A stretch of 21,212 bases of DNA, from NCBI GenBank assembly GCA_004524425.1, contig SDNN01000030.1:1-21212 (forward strand), written 5' to 3'. The notes under the pieces were generated by a model. That model worked only from the letters and a program-made list of their open reading frames with translations. It did no database searches and was not told the DNA's origin. The DNA comes from Promethearchaeota archaeon (GTDB lineage Archaea; Asgardarchaeota; Lokiarchaeia; Sigynarchaeales; SOKP01). Below, in pieces: positions 6,754-14,980 of this stretch (the stretch's first letter is position 1; each line of letters opens with the position of its first letter). The position numbers were made by a program, and so were the translations under genes.

Positions 6754-7764
6754 TTAAAGAGCTTGAACGACGGGATCATCATCCAGCTTATACTTAATTA
6801 GAGCTAAAGCTCCTCTTAACCCAATATCATCCATGTATGTGGTAACTCTTATTTTCGGAGGGTGGTTGATGGTAAATTTTATTGGATCGCTTTCGAACTG
6901 CTCAATTAATGGGGGTAAAATCTGATCTTCATCCTTCATCATGGCCCCTCCAAGATAGACCGTTGAAATATCATAATAATTATTTATTAACCCAATGCCG
7001 ACCTTCATGTAATAGATGGCTTCATCTACAATGGTTTGAGATAAATCATCCCCCTCTCTTGCCGCTCGAAAAATCTCTTTAGCAGTAATTCTTGAGATGT
7101 CGTTATCAACTATACTCATTAAAATTTCGGCTTTCTTCTTATCTTTTCTCAAATAATTTACCATTCTCTTCATGACACCTGTTCCCGAGCTATAAGCTTC
7201 CCAACAACCATAAGCACCGCAATTACATTGGACTTTACTATGCAATTCAACCGTTCCATGTCCGACTTCTGCAGCATTTCCTTCTTTCCCTAATAGAAGA
7301 TGGCCGTTACAAATCACGCCTCCACCGATTCCTGTAGATATGGTGATGTATACTATGTTGTCTTTTTCATCATCATCTGCTTCAAAATAATGAACGCCTA
7401 AGACTGCGGCATTACAATCATTTGCTAGATATATTGGAATGTTTGGAAATTCATTTTGTATGGGTTGTTTTAATGGAATTTCCTTAAATCCTAAATTAAC
7501 GTTATTAAAAAGTTCCCCCTTTTCCATATCCAATGGCCCTGCAGAGGCGAGCCCCATTCCTATGACTTGATTTAAAGATAATTCATGTTCCAATAACAAT
7601 TCATTCAACATGCTGCATACGGCATTACTAATGGAAAATTTATTTTCTTTGGGAGTTGGAGTTTTTTTCAGCATGATCTGTTCTTTTCCTAAATCACGAT
7701 TACTTAACGCCACTCGTACCCAGGTTCCTCCAATATCCACTCCAACTATGTATTTATCTGACAT
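6754..7764 (-). CDS. ROK family sugar kinase
   Basis: A 336-residue ROK-family kinase, which phosphorylates glucose, glucosamine or an N-acetylhexosamine at C6 with ATP. Visible features are DIGGT (10-14) for ATP phosphate, ANDCNAA with the likely catalytic base D116, TGIGGG (144-149), and the zinc site EVGHG (166-170) plus CNCGAYGCWE (180-189). Zinc ligands should be H169, C180, C182 and C187. There is no N-terminal DNA-binding domain, so it is a kinase and not a NagC/XylR-type repressor. It follows the PIG-L deacetylase gene after a 50-base gap on the same strand and could share its transcript. A TATA-like CATATAGAA about 30 bases upstream could instead drive a nearly leaderless message. 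The sugar specificity cannot be read from the sequence; an amino sugar is inferred from the neighbours. Confidence 0.93.
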   Translation of the reverse strand: MSDKYIVGVDIGGTWVRVALSNRDLGKEQIMLKKTPTPKENKFSISNAVCSMLNELLLEHELSLNQVIGMGLASAGPLDMEKGELFNNVNLGFKEIPLKQPIQNEFPNIPIYLANDCNAAVLGVHYFEADDDEKDNIVYITISTGIGGGVICNGHLLLGKEGNAAEVGHGTVELHSKVQCNCGAYGCWEAYSSGTGVMKRMVNYLRKDKKKAEILMSIVDNDISRITAKEIFRAAREGDDLSQTIVDEAIYYMKVGIGLINNYYDISTVYLGGAMMKDEDQILPPLIEQFESDPIKFTINHPPKIRVTTYMDDIGLRGALALIKYKLDDDPVVQAL

Positions 7765-7811
7765 GATTAAACTACCATTCTTATAGAGAATTCTATATGT
7801 TTTAAAGTGTT

Positions 7812-8561
7812 CTATACTAATAAAATTTTTAATGGCGTATAGGTGGTTTCAGGCATAAATGACTCTCCATAACGTGAATTAATTTCATTTCCTCTTAAAG
7901 TAGCGGTATCTTCAGCCCAATCAATTACGCGTTCGAGTACTTCTTTTTGAGAGACATAAACATGCTCGAATATTTCCTTTTTTTTCTCCCAGAAATTTTC
8001 AATATCAACTATAATGAACACAGAACCTTCGATATATTGAAATTTGCAAGAAGGAGATTCATAATAATAAACGCCGAGGGGAATCCAACTTCGTTCATGA
8101 CCGCCGTATGCTTTTCCCGTGGCACAATGATAAATAGCTTCTCGAGAAATTAGCGCTAGATTACGATGAACTCGGTGGAAATCAGTATGATGAGGTAAGA
8201 GGATTACATGCGGCTTAAAATCACGTATTAAATTTGTTAATTTTGAGATCTTTTTTCGATTAATTAACATATCTGAATACCCTAATTCAATGAATTCGCA
8301 GTTCATTACTTCGGATACTCTTTTCAGTTCATTTTCTCTCTGATCAACAATTGATTCTTTCTGTTCTTTCTTAGCATATCCACCGAGCCCTGCAGTAGCT
8401 ACTACAACAAGAATTTCCGACCCTAGGGATTGATATTTTAAGATGGTTCCTCCGCAAGAGATTAATTCATCATCAGGATGTCCGGCGAGAACCATCATTC
8501 GTTTTGGGACCACTATTGGTAATTCATTATCTTCATACATCAAATAGTGTTTATGCGTCAT
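7812..8561 (-). CDS. PIG-L / LmbE family deacetylase
   Basis: A 249-residue zinc-dependent N-deacetylase of the PIG-L/LmbE family. It carries GHPDDE (28-32 core, H28, D30, D31), where the His and second Asp bind zinc and the first Asp is the usual general base. It also carries HHTDFHRVH (124-132), supplying the remaining His ligand. Family members remove acetyl from GlcNAc-containing substrates (archaeal diacetylchitobiose deacetylase, MshB, PIG-L). There is no signal peptide, so the substrate is cytosolic. It lies just upstream of the ROK kinase, so deacetylation followed by phosphorylation of a glucosamine unit is a reasonable reading. The ATG at 8561 is chosen; a TTG at 8573 would add four residues, but GAAGGA sits at a suitable distance from the ATG. 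The exact substrate is unknown. Confidence 0.9.
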   Translation of the reverse strand: MTHKHYLMYEDNELPIVVPKRMMVLAGHPDDELISCGGTILKYQSLGSEILVVVATAGLGGYAKKEQKESIVDQRENELKRVSEVMNCEFIELGYSDMLINRKKISKLTNLIRDFKPHVILLPHHTDFHRVHRNLALISREAIYHCATGKAYGGHERSWIPLGVYYYESPSCKFQYIEGSVFIIVDIENFWEKKKEIFEHVYVSQKEVLERVIDWAEDTATLRGNEINSRYGESFMPETTYTPLKILLV

Positions 8562-8677
8562 TTTATCCTTCAAAAACTTTAATCATAAATTTTTTTAATA
8601 AGAAAGAAGATGTTTTAGAACTTATATTATTTGAAAATAAAAAATCCTTTCGGTTTAATTAGCTTTACTAAACACAA

Positions 8678-10201
8678 TTATTGGAGAATTGGATTTTTTG
8701 CCAAACTCAAGCGTTTCAGATTCTCAAGTCCTTTAAGTGCATTAGTCTCAGTAATGTTATTGTTATAAAGGTACAATTCTTTGAGGTTGGAAAGATTCTT
8801 GAGTTCACCTATTTCAGAAATTCTATTATTATGAAGATAGAGCTTTTCTAAATTCTTTAAATCTTTCAGATTTCTTATTTCTGTTATTTTATTATTTTGT
8901 AAGGATAAAATTTCAAGATTCCTGTTATTATTGAGACCTTCAATAATCCTGATGTTATTTCCTTCTAAATTTAATACTCTTAAGTTTTTTAATTTCTTTA
9001 GACCGCTAATTTTACTTATTCTGTTTCGTGATAAATTTAACTCGTTTAATTTGGAGAGTTTTTTAAGCCCTTCTATTTTTTGAATCTTATTTGCTTCTAA
9101 ATTTAAAGTAGTTAAGTTTTTTAAATGCTTAAGACCTTTAATTTCGGAAATCTTATTATTAGATATGTCTAATCTTTTCAAATTATGAAGATTTGAAAGT
9201 CCTTGAATTCTTTTTAAATGATTATCATTTAGATGAAGAAATCTTAAATTTTTCAGATTATTCAAACCTTGAATCGATTCGATTTCATTTCCATTAAGGT
9301 TTAATTCTTTTAGTTCTCCAAGATTTTCAAAACCTTTCAATTCTTTAATTTTATTTAAGGATAGATTTAAAATTTCAAGATTTTTGAGGCAGTTAATTCC
9401 CTTTATTTCTTCAATTTTCTTGATATTATTTCCACATAGATTTAATTCATTTAATTTAATGCTTAGGTCCTTCAGATGTTCAATTTTTTCTAATTTTCTA
9501 TCTGAAATCCCTAATTTATTGAGATGTGGAAAAAATTCAAAACACCAATAATCTGGAAAATCCCAATATGATATGTGCATCCAGAAAACATGTCCGTTCT
9601 CGTCGCGCTTTAAAAGTAAGGAACATTTTTTTGATTGAACAATAATGATATCGGTCATGCTTTTAATTACCTTAGCCTCAATTAACAATTTCATTATTTC
9701 TTCGGTTTTTGATCGTTTTAAAAGCTCACCCTCAGATGCTCTTTCTATGATACCTAAACCTAATGCTTCAAGTTGAGCAATTTCATACTTGTAAAAACTT
9801 TTTCCTAATTTTTTTTTCATCAAGTCAAAAAGTTCTTTACCCAAATCGGTAATCTTCGATTTTAAAGCTCTATAAATTTCAATCAAGCATTTTACTGATT
9901 TTTCTTTATTAATCATCCATTTTAATACTTGCTTTCCTTGTTCTAGGTAATTTTGAATTACGACTCTTGAGACAGTTGCTCTAACCAGCTCATTAGAATC
10001 AGAGATTAATAATTGCTCTAGAAATTTAAAAATTCCTTCTGGTTTAGGTTTTATTTTACCTAATAAATGAATGCTTTCAATTCTGGAATTTTCATTATCA
10101 CTATTTTCGATAAATGAAATTAAATAATCAACAGTAGAAGTTCTATCAATTTTTTCATTGAGGAATCGGTCATAGATGTTTTCGGGCGTTATTTCTGTCA
10201 A
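8678..10201 (-). CDS. HEAT-like plus leucine-rich repeat protein
   Basis: A 507-residue two-part protein. Residues about 15-180 are paired helices with HEAT-like spacing, including one clear unit around DSNELVRATVSRVVIQNYLE. A linker rich in aromatic residues (about 195-225) follows. Residues about 225-507 are about twelve SDS22-type 22-residue LRRs, each carrying NLxxLxLxxNxIxxIxGL. At the DNA level this appears as a degenerate 66-bp tandem repeat, which can recombine. There is no signal peptide or membrane helix, so it is a likely cytosolic scaffold. The start is the TTG at 10201: an in-frame stop lies a few codons upstream and no ATG occurs before the HEAT region, so a non-ATG start is needed. 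No Shine-Dalgarno is seen. It resembles the LRR protein at 808-1521 in repeat type only. Confidence 0.85.
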   Translation of the reverse strand: MTEITPENIYDRFLNEKIDRTSTVDYLISFIENSDNENSRIESIHLLGKIKPKPEGIFKFLEQLLISDSNELVRATVSRVVIQNYLEQGKQVLKWMINKEKSVKCLIEIYRALKSKITDLGKELFDLMKKKLGKSFYKYEIAQLEALGLGIIERASEGELLKRSKTEEIMKLLIEAKVIKSMTDIIIVQSKKCSLLLKRDENGHVFWMHISYWDFPDYWCFEFFPHLNKLGISDRKLEKIEHLKDLSIKLNELNLCGNNIKKIEEIKGINCLKNLEILNLSLNKIKELKGFENLGELKELNLNGNEIESIQGLNNLKNLRFLHLNDNHLKRIQGLSNLHNLKRLDISNNKISEIKGLKHLKNLTTLNLEANKIQKIEGLKKLSKLNELNLSRNRISKISGLKKLKNLRVLNLEGNNIRIIEGLNNNRNLEILSLQNNKITEIRNLKDLKNLEKLYLHNNRISEIGELKNLSNLKELYLYNNNITETNALKGLENLKRLSLAKNPILQ

Positions 10202-10321
10202 ATCATAAATAAAGAATCAATGGTTTTATTTAATTTTTATTTTAAAAAAACTTAGATGATCCCCAGTTTCAAAATCCCAAAGGAAAAGGATCCAAGATAG
10301 ATAAATTAAAAACTAAAATAA

Positions 10322-11359
10322 TTATAATAATTCATCGGGTCCTTCGCGAGGTAATCTTGCCTCAACGGGTAATAATTCCCTAAATTTTTTATGTGGTTCA
10401 GCTTGATACCAGTAAGCTGTGGAGCTCCAATCATCTGATCTCTGATTAGCGTGACCGTGTTCAATTTTGACTTTAATATTTTCATGAAAATAAATTGGAT
10501 CTTCTATGTGATATCTGTAATACGATATTTTTCCTGACCAATTTTTTCCACCAGGTAATGGAATTCCAAAAAATGGAGAACAATAATATTGAGAGGGACA
10601 CCATGAAGTACAAAAGTAATCTTCAGTTCCAGTACCATATAGTATCGTCTCTCCATTGTCGATTTCTATATAATCATCGCCTTCCCCCGGCCAATTATGC
10701 TTTTCGGTAATATTTAGGTTATGAATGTCTAAATGGCAACCAACATAATGTCCTTTTCCTTCTGCTTCTAATAGAACATAATCTTTTTCGTGAGTTGGAT
10801 TCTTTCGATAAAATGGTTCTCTTTTGCTGCCTTTGCAGGGATTCTCTCGGTGCCAAGTGACGTGAAATCTGCCATAATTAGAATCTAATTTCTTATATTC
10901 TTCATAATCTATGTAGTAATAACAAACGAGATCCAGTTCCGTCTCATTATCTATTTGAATCCTTGCTTTTTTAGAAAACGGCATTGGAAAAAAACAGTTA
11001 AATCCCTTTCCATCCTCAGGACCCATGGAAAGTGGTAAACTCCAGTAATTTACTGTTTTGGCATGACCTACTCCAAAGAAATCTCCAATTGGACATTCAA
11101 TTGAGGGGTTTGATTCATCATCCCACCATGCGCGAAAGATTATTTTCCGCAAATAGAAAGGGTCTGATGATGCTAACGTCATCCAAATATGCTTTATTAT
11201 TCCGGATCCATTAATCTCGCAAATTAATTGCTGTTTTTGTGGCTTTATGAGAATAAAATCAGCATTCGCTCCTGTTTGGTCATAACTTGAAACTCTTTTT
11301 CTTTTGACTTCCTCTCTTATTTTCGCGAGATTATTTAAGGAATTAAATCCCATGTTCAT
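10322..11359 (-). CDS. DUF2961 / glycoside hydrolase family 172-type protein
   Basis: A 345-residue protein that I assign to DUF2961, now partly reclassified as GH172. Characterised members act on fructofuranose or D-arabinofuranose linkages and form trimers of jelly-roll domains. Diagnostic stretches are GSGIIKHIWMT (51-61), the WWDDESNPSIECPIGDFFG block (78-96), WPGEGDD (223-229) and YGTGTEDYF (241-249); the acidic residues E226 and E246 are active-site candidates. Unlike many bacterial members it has no signal peptide, so it should act in the cytosol on imported material. ATG codons at 11359 and 11353 are both possible starts; the first is used. It lies 131 bases downstream of the glycyl radical enzyme operon on the same strand. 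The family call is firm, the substrate is not. Confidence 0.85.
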   Translation of the reverse strand: MNMGFNSLNNLAKIREEVKRKRVSSYDQTGANADFILIKPQKQQLICEINGSGIIKHIWMTLASSDPFYLRKIIFRAWWDDESNPSIECPIGDFFGVGHAKTVNYWSLPLSMGPEDGKGFNCFFPMPFSKKARIQIDNETELDLVCYYYIDYEEYKKLDSNYGRFHVTWHRENPCKGSKREPFYRKNPTHEKDYVLLEAEGKGHYVGCHLDIHNLNITEKHNWPGEGDDYIEIDNGETILYGTGTEDYFCTSWCPSQYYCSPFFGIPLPGGKNWSGKISYYRYHIEDPIYFHENIKVKIEHGHANQRSDDWSSTAYWYQAEPHKKFRELLPVEARLPREGPDELL

Positions 11360-11490
11360 GAAGTATATCCCTAATATGATTTAATTTAGTATTTATTTTA
11401 AAAAAATAATTTATAGTTAAACTTAAACATTAGCAAGAGTAGTTCGGCTAACATTTAATTAACGAGAAGCAGAATTTGTTCATTTATGAA

Positions 11491-12426
11491 TTAAGTAATT
11501 AATGGGTCGCTAATTTTTATAGAAATGTGATATTTTTTGATTAAATCCTCTGTAATTTCAGATAGAATATTTCTATCAACTGGTTTTATTGATAATTGAT
11601 AATCCTTGCCGATCATTTCATACTTAGACTCACCAAACTTATGATAAGGAATTAACTCAAAATTTTTAGCCCCTATATTAATTAATAATTTCAAGTGCTC
11701 AGTCAGTTCATGTTTGATATCAATAAAATTTTGCCCCAGGATAATGGGAATTCTGACTATTATATTGATGTCTTTCTCCAAGCAAGATTTAAGGTTTTTT
11801 AATATTAGACGATTTGAGACCCCTGTGAGTTGTTCATGGCGCTCATCATCTAGCACTTTCATATCATAAAGCAACATGTCCACGTGTGGTAGGATATTTT
11901 CAAATTTAGTCCATTCACAATATCCCGTGGTATCGAGACACACGTGAAGATCAAGGTTTTTTGCCCGTTTGACCAAATCTAATAAGAAATCGTTCTGCAT
12001 TAAAGGTTCCCCTCCAGAAATGGTAATGCCTCCTCCTGACTGATCATAAAATTCTGAATCACTGAGCACCTCTTTTATTATCTTATTGACAGACATGTAT
12101 TCTCCACAAATTTCTAATGCATTAGTATTACACCCATCAATGCATTTAAAACACGCATTACATCTCCCTCTGTCAATAGAAATTTCTTCATCTAACAATT
12201 TGATCGCATTTTCAGGACAAGAGTCGATACATTTCTTACATTTAGTACATAGTGACCGCCTAAAAATTAATTCCGGATATGGTTCCAATCCTTCTGGATT
12301 ATGGCACCAATTACACCTCAGTGGACAACCTTTTAAAAATATGGTGGTTCTAATTCCTGGTCCGTCATGCAATACAAATCGCTGGATATGAAATACTAGT
12401 CCCTGGACATTATCATTCATTTTCAA
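11491..12426 (-). CDS. Glycyl radical enzyme activating enzyme (radical SAM)
   Basis: A 311-residue radical SAM activase that installs the glycyl radical on its partner using S-adenosylmethionine and a reduced [4Fe-4S] cluster. CPLRCNWC (C34, C38, C41) binds the SAM cluster. An inserted two-cluster ferredoxin domain follows, with C60, C63, C66, C70 and C89, C92, C95, C99. That insertion is typical of activases for the larger non-pyruvate glycyl radical enzymes. Further signs are GGGITISGGEP (about 130-140) and a TIM-barrel body ending in FELIPYHKFG, all standard for the family. It follows the glycyl radical enzyme gene with a 28-base gap and is almost certainly co-transcribed with it. The start used is the ATG at 12426; one two codons later is also possible. 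The pairing implies an oxygen-sensitive, anaerobic pathway. Confidence 0.95.
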   Translation of the reverse strand: MKMNDNVQGLVFHIQRFVLHDGPGIRTTIFLKGCPLRCNWCHNPEGLEPYPELIFRRSLCTKCKKCIDSCPENAIKLLDEEISIDRGRCNACFKCIDGCNTNALEICGEYMSVNKIIKEVLSDSEFYDQSGGGITISGGEPLMQNDFLLDLVKRAKNLDLHVCLDTTGYCEWTKFENILPHVDMLLYDMKVLDDERHEQLTGVSNRLILKNLKSCLEKDINIIVRIPIILGQNFIDIKHELTEHLKLLINIGAKNFELIPYHKFGESKYEMIGKDYQLSIKPVDRNILSEITEDLIKKYHISIKISDPLIT

Positions 12427-12454
12427 TAAAAATGAGTATTATTTATTTGGTAAA

Positions 12455-14782
12455 TTAGACATGAGAATAACAGTACCTGTCCATGATATCGTCTTGTACG
12501 CCTTTAGGCAAATCAACAAATCGAGCACTATATCCTGATACTCGAACCATTAGGTCTTTATGCTCCTCGGGATTTTCTTGAGCCGCTTTTAACATGTCTA
12601 AAGATATTGCATTAAATTGAAGATGACTCCCCCCAAGCTTTACATATGTTCTAAGTATTGATTCAAGTATCTTTCCTTTTTCTATTTTAGCAATTTCGGG
12701 ATTTATATTTAAGGTACAAGCTAAACCATTTGCCAATAAAGAATGGTCTAACTTTGAAATGCTTTTAATCGCAGCAGTTATCCCTTTTTCACCCGTAAAA
12801 CCAGGTGCTATGTCTCTATTTAAGGGAACTCCCTTTTTCCTTCCTGAGGGTAACGCTCCAGTGAATATTCCAAAGCCAACATGGGTGGTCATTGCATGAA
12901 TACCTACTCGATATTCTCCTCCTCTCGCTGATCTGAGTCCGTCAATAGAGTCTAATAGGATTTCTGCTAATTTTTTAGCATAAACATCCGCATTTTCATT
13001 GTCATTTCCGTATTTTGGGCATTTATATTGTAGATAATTTCTCATTTCTTTTTTTCCTCGGAAATTATTCTTCAAAACTTCAATGAGCTGTTCCATGGTA
13101 ATTTGCTTTTTTCTGAAAACAGCCCAATCAATGGCTGCCAATGAATCAACGACATCTGAAAAGCCAGTAACGTGAATGCCTGAAAAATTATATTTTGCAG
13201 GTCCTTCACTCACGTCATTTCCATTTTCAAAGCATCCTCTAATACATAAAGACATTAACGGGGTTGGCTTGAGTTTTGCATGTGCTTGTTGATAAGCATT
13301 CGCAGCGATGGCTGCCATTTCCATGAGATTTTTAAGTTTTTCTCTAAACGTATCTAACACGTCATCCATTGATTTGAATTGAGAGGGATCCTTATCCATT
13401 TTAATGTATTGACTCACAATAGAATTGTCAGTACCTAATGCAAGTTCTAATGCTTTTGCCGTGTTAAGGAATACAGCACCCGTGTTATCAAAAGAGGTGC
13501 CTGATGTAGATAATCCAACGCATCCGACCACACCATAATTTCGCGCTTCTTGTAGAGGAACCCCATAACTCATCAGTGCTTTCGTGACTATCTCATCATT
13601 ATAAAGTCCAATGACATTCTTACCTTTAGCCAAAATTTCTGCTATTGCCTCATATAGTTCTGAAGGCGATTGATCATGAATTCTTACCACCAAATTTGGA
13701 CTGGGAACTGACGCTTCATCTATCGCTCTTAAGACGACATAGGTTAGCGGGTTGGTAGCGTCTTGACCCTCCTTATCCATTCCCCCTATGAGCACGTTTT
13801 GTGTAGTAGCCATTCCACCAAAATAGGTCGTGGCAAGTGTATCATAAAGTGCGATTATCTCATTTGTTTTTAAGATTAAGTTTTTGGTCAACCTAACTGC
13901 AGAGTCAAAATCTCCATCATAATAAGGCATTAAATATTGATCAATCCTTCCAAATGAAATTCCATGCTCAAAATTTTCGATATGAAGTGCCATGTGGATA
14001 AACCATATAAATTGAATTGCCTCTTGTAAATCTTCAGGCGGATTTTCAGGTATATTATTACATGTCTTGGCAATCTTTTCTAATTCTTTCTTTCTATTCA
14101 CATCTATTTCTTCTTTAGCCATATCTTCTGCTTTTTGAGCATAATTTTTTCCATAGTTTATTAATGCTTTAGAAATTATTTTCATGGCCTTATAAAATGC
14201 GATTTTCTCATCAGCTTTAGGATCTGACCCTAACGCTTCTCTGCAGTCTCTAATTTTTTCACTTGATAACTCTACATATTTTTTAAGTCCCATTGAAATT
14301 ATTCTTGGATAATCTATGACAGCATGGGCTAAACCTCCTACCTCAGTAGCTATATATGAGCTTCCACTGTAAGAAGTTTCAAATACTTCATTAGGTGCGA
14401 TCTCCCTGGCATAAGTATCTACTCTATAATTTTCATAAAATGGAGCCAATTCTTCTCTTAGAATTTTAATATCTTCAATTTCAACGCTAATTGGATTTAA
14501 AACTCTCTCTGGAAGTCTTTCTAATTCATTCATTATCCTAAATCCGCTTCCTTCCAGTCTTGGAATAGCCACGGGTACTAGCTCATCAAATGTGCCCACA
14601 ATGAGTTCGTCAGGTCTAATGATTATTGGTAAGTTTTCAAGAGTTAAGCTTAACGCTTCTGCTTGTCTTATTATCATGGGCTTGCCCATATTATTTTTCA
14701 GAGCCTTAGTATAATAAATAGGTACAATGAGGGAGAGATGAGGAGTGTTCCGGACCAAATCATCTAATAATTTTACAGCCAA
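12455..14782 (-). CDS. Glycyl radical enzyme (pyruvate formate-lyase / dehydratase superfamily), substrate unknown
   Basis: A 775-residue glycyl radical enzyme. The radical site is RVSGYSARF (747-755) with Gly750, followed by the usual Q and R positions (Q763, R769). The thiyl cysteine is C421 in NYGVVGCVGLSTSG. Dehydratase, C-N lyase and sulfite-lyase members usually read GCVE, with Glu two positions after Cys as a general base. Here that residue is Gly423, so a standard diol-dehydratase type reaction is not predicted. It also lacks the CC pair of true pyruvate formate-lyase. The start is the TTG at 14782, supported by AGGAG six bases upstream; the next in-frame ATG is about 32 codons inside and would remove conserved N-terminal sequence. 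Its activase follows 28 bases downstream. The substrate cannot be named; a fumarate-adding or decarboxylating chemistry is among the options. Confidence 0.92.
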   Translation of the reverse strand: MAVKLLDDLVRNTPHLSLIVPIYYTKALKNNMGKPMIIRQAEALSLTLENLPIIIRPDELIVGTFDELVPVAIPRLEGSGFRIMNELERLPERVLNPISVEIEDIKILREELAPFYENYRVDTYAREIAPNEVFETSYSGSSYIATEVGGLAHAVIDYPRIISMGLKKYVELSSEKIRDCREALGSDPKADEKIAFYKAMKIISKALINYGKNYAQKAEDMAKEEIDVNRKKELEKIAKTCNNIPENPPEDLQEAIQFIWFIHMALHIENFEHGISFGRIDQYLMPYYDGDFDSAVRLTKNLILKTNEIIALYDTLATTYFGGMATTQNVLIGGMDKEGQDATNPLTYVVLRAIDEASVPSPNLVVRIHDQSPSELYEAIAEILAKGKNVIGLYNDEIVTKALMSYGVPLQEARNYGVVGCVGLSTSGTSFDNTGAVFLNTAKALELALGTDNSIVSQYIKMDKDPSQFKSMDDVLDTFREKLKNLMEMAAIAANAYQQAHAKLKPTPLMSLCIRGCFENGNDVSEGPAKYNFSGIHVTGFSDVVDSLAAIDWAVFRKKQITMEQLIEVLKNNFRGKKEMRNYLQYKCPKYGNDNENADVYAKKLAEILLDSIDGLRSARGGEYRVGIHAMTTHVGFGIFTGALPSGRKKGVPLNRDIAPGFTGEKGITAAIKSISKLDHSLLANGLACTLNINPEIAKIEKGKILESILRTYVKLGGSHLQFNAISLDMLKAAQENPEEHKDLMVRVSGYSARFVDLPKGVQDDIMDRYCYSHV

Positions 14783-14788
14783 TTTAAT

Positions 14789-14793
14789 CTCCT
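14789..14793 (-). promoter_or_regulatory. Ribosome-binding site that fixes the TTG start of the glycyl radical enzyme
   Basis: AGGAG on the minus strand, six bases before TTG at 14782. It is one of the few strong Shine-Dalgarno sequences in the window and supports the non-ATG start. Confidence 0.65.
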
Positions 14794-14849
14794 AATATGG
14801 TGATTTTCTTAAATTAATTTAAAGTTAATTATTTATTATCATGTTCAGT

Positions 14850-14860
14850 TGTTTTATAAA
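14850..14860 (-). promoter_or_regulatory. TATA box of the glycyl radical enzyme operon
   Basis: The minus strand reads TTTATAAAAC, about 70 bases before the TTG start, predicting a leader of about 45 bases. It places the enzyme and activase on one transcript separate from coiled-coil copy 4. A 14-bp AT-only palindrome (14809-14822) lies between it and the ribosome-binding site. Confidence 0.45.
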
Positions 14861-14980
14861 AATTAATATAATTATTATTCCAAGGAAAGAAAACTTTTTC
14901 AATTACAAAATCAAGAATCAGTAAAACAATAACGGTTTTAGATTGATGATTTAAGCATAATTTAGGAACAATAGCATTTT

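Noticed and set aside
6754..7764. ROK protein as a transcriptional repressor (NagC/XylR type)
   Set aside because: It lacks an N-terminal helix-turn-helix domain and keeps the kinase catalytic Asp.
8678..10201. Tandem 66-bp periodicity considered as a DNA repeat array or CRISPR
   Set aside because: The periodicity follows the 22-residue LRR unit and is degenerate at the DNA level; there are no constant repeats with unique spacers.
11491..12426. Idea that the radical SAM gene is the missing anaerobic sulfatase maturase
   Set aside because: The C-x3-C-x2-C site is followed by an inserted ferredoxin domain and WCHNPEG, typical of glycyl radical activases, and it sits directly after a glycyl radical enzyme gene. 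It lacks the C-terminal SPASM cysteines.
14809..14822. 14-bp palindrome TTAAATTAATTTAA upstream of the glycyl radical enzyme
   Set aside because: It is perfect but AT-only; such palindromes are expected by chance in this composition. Not promoted to a finding.
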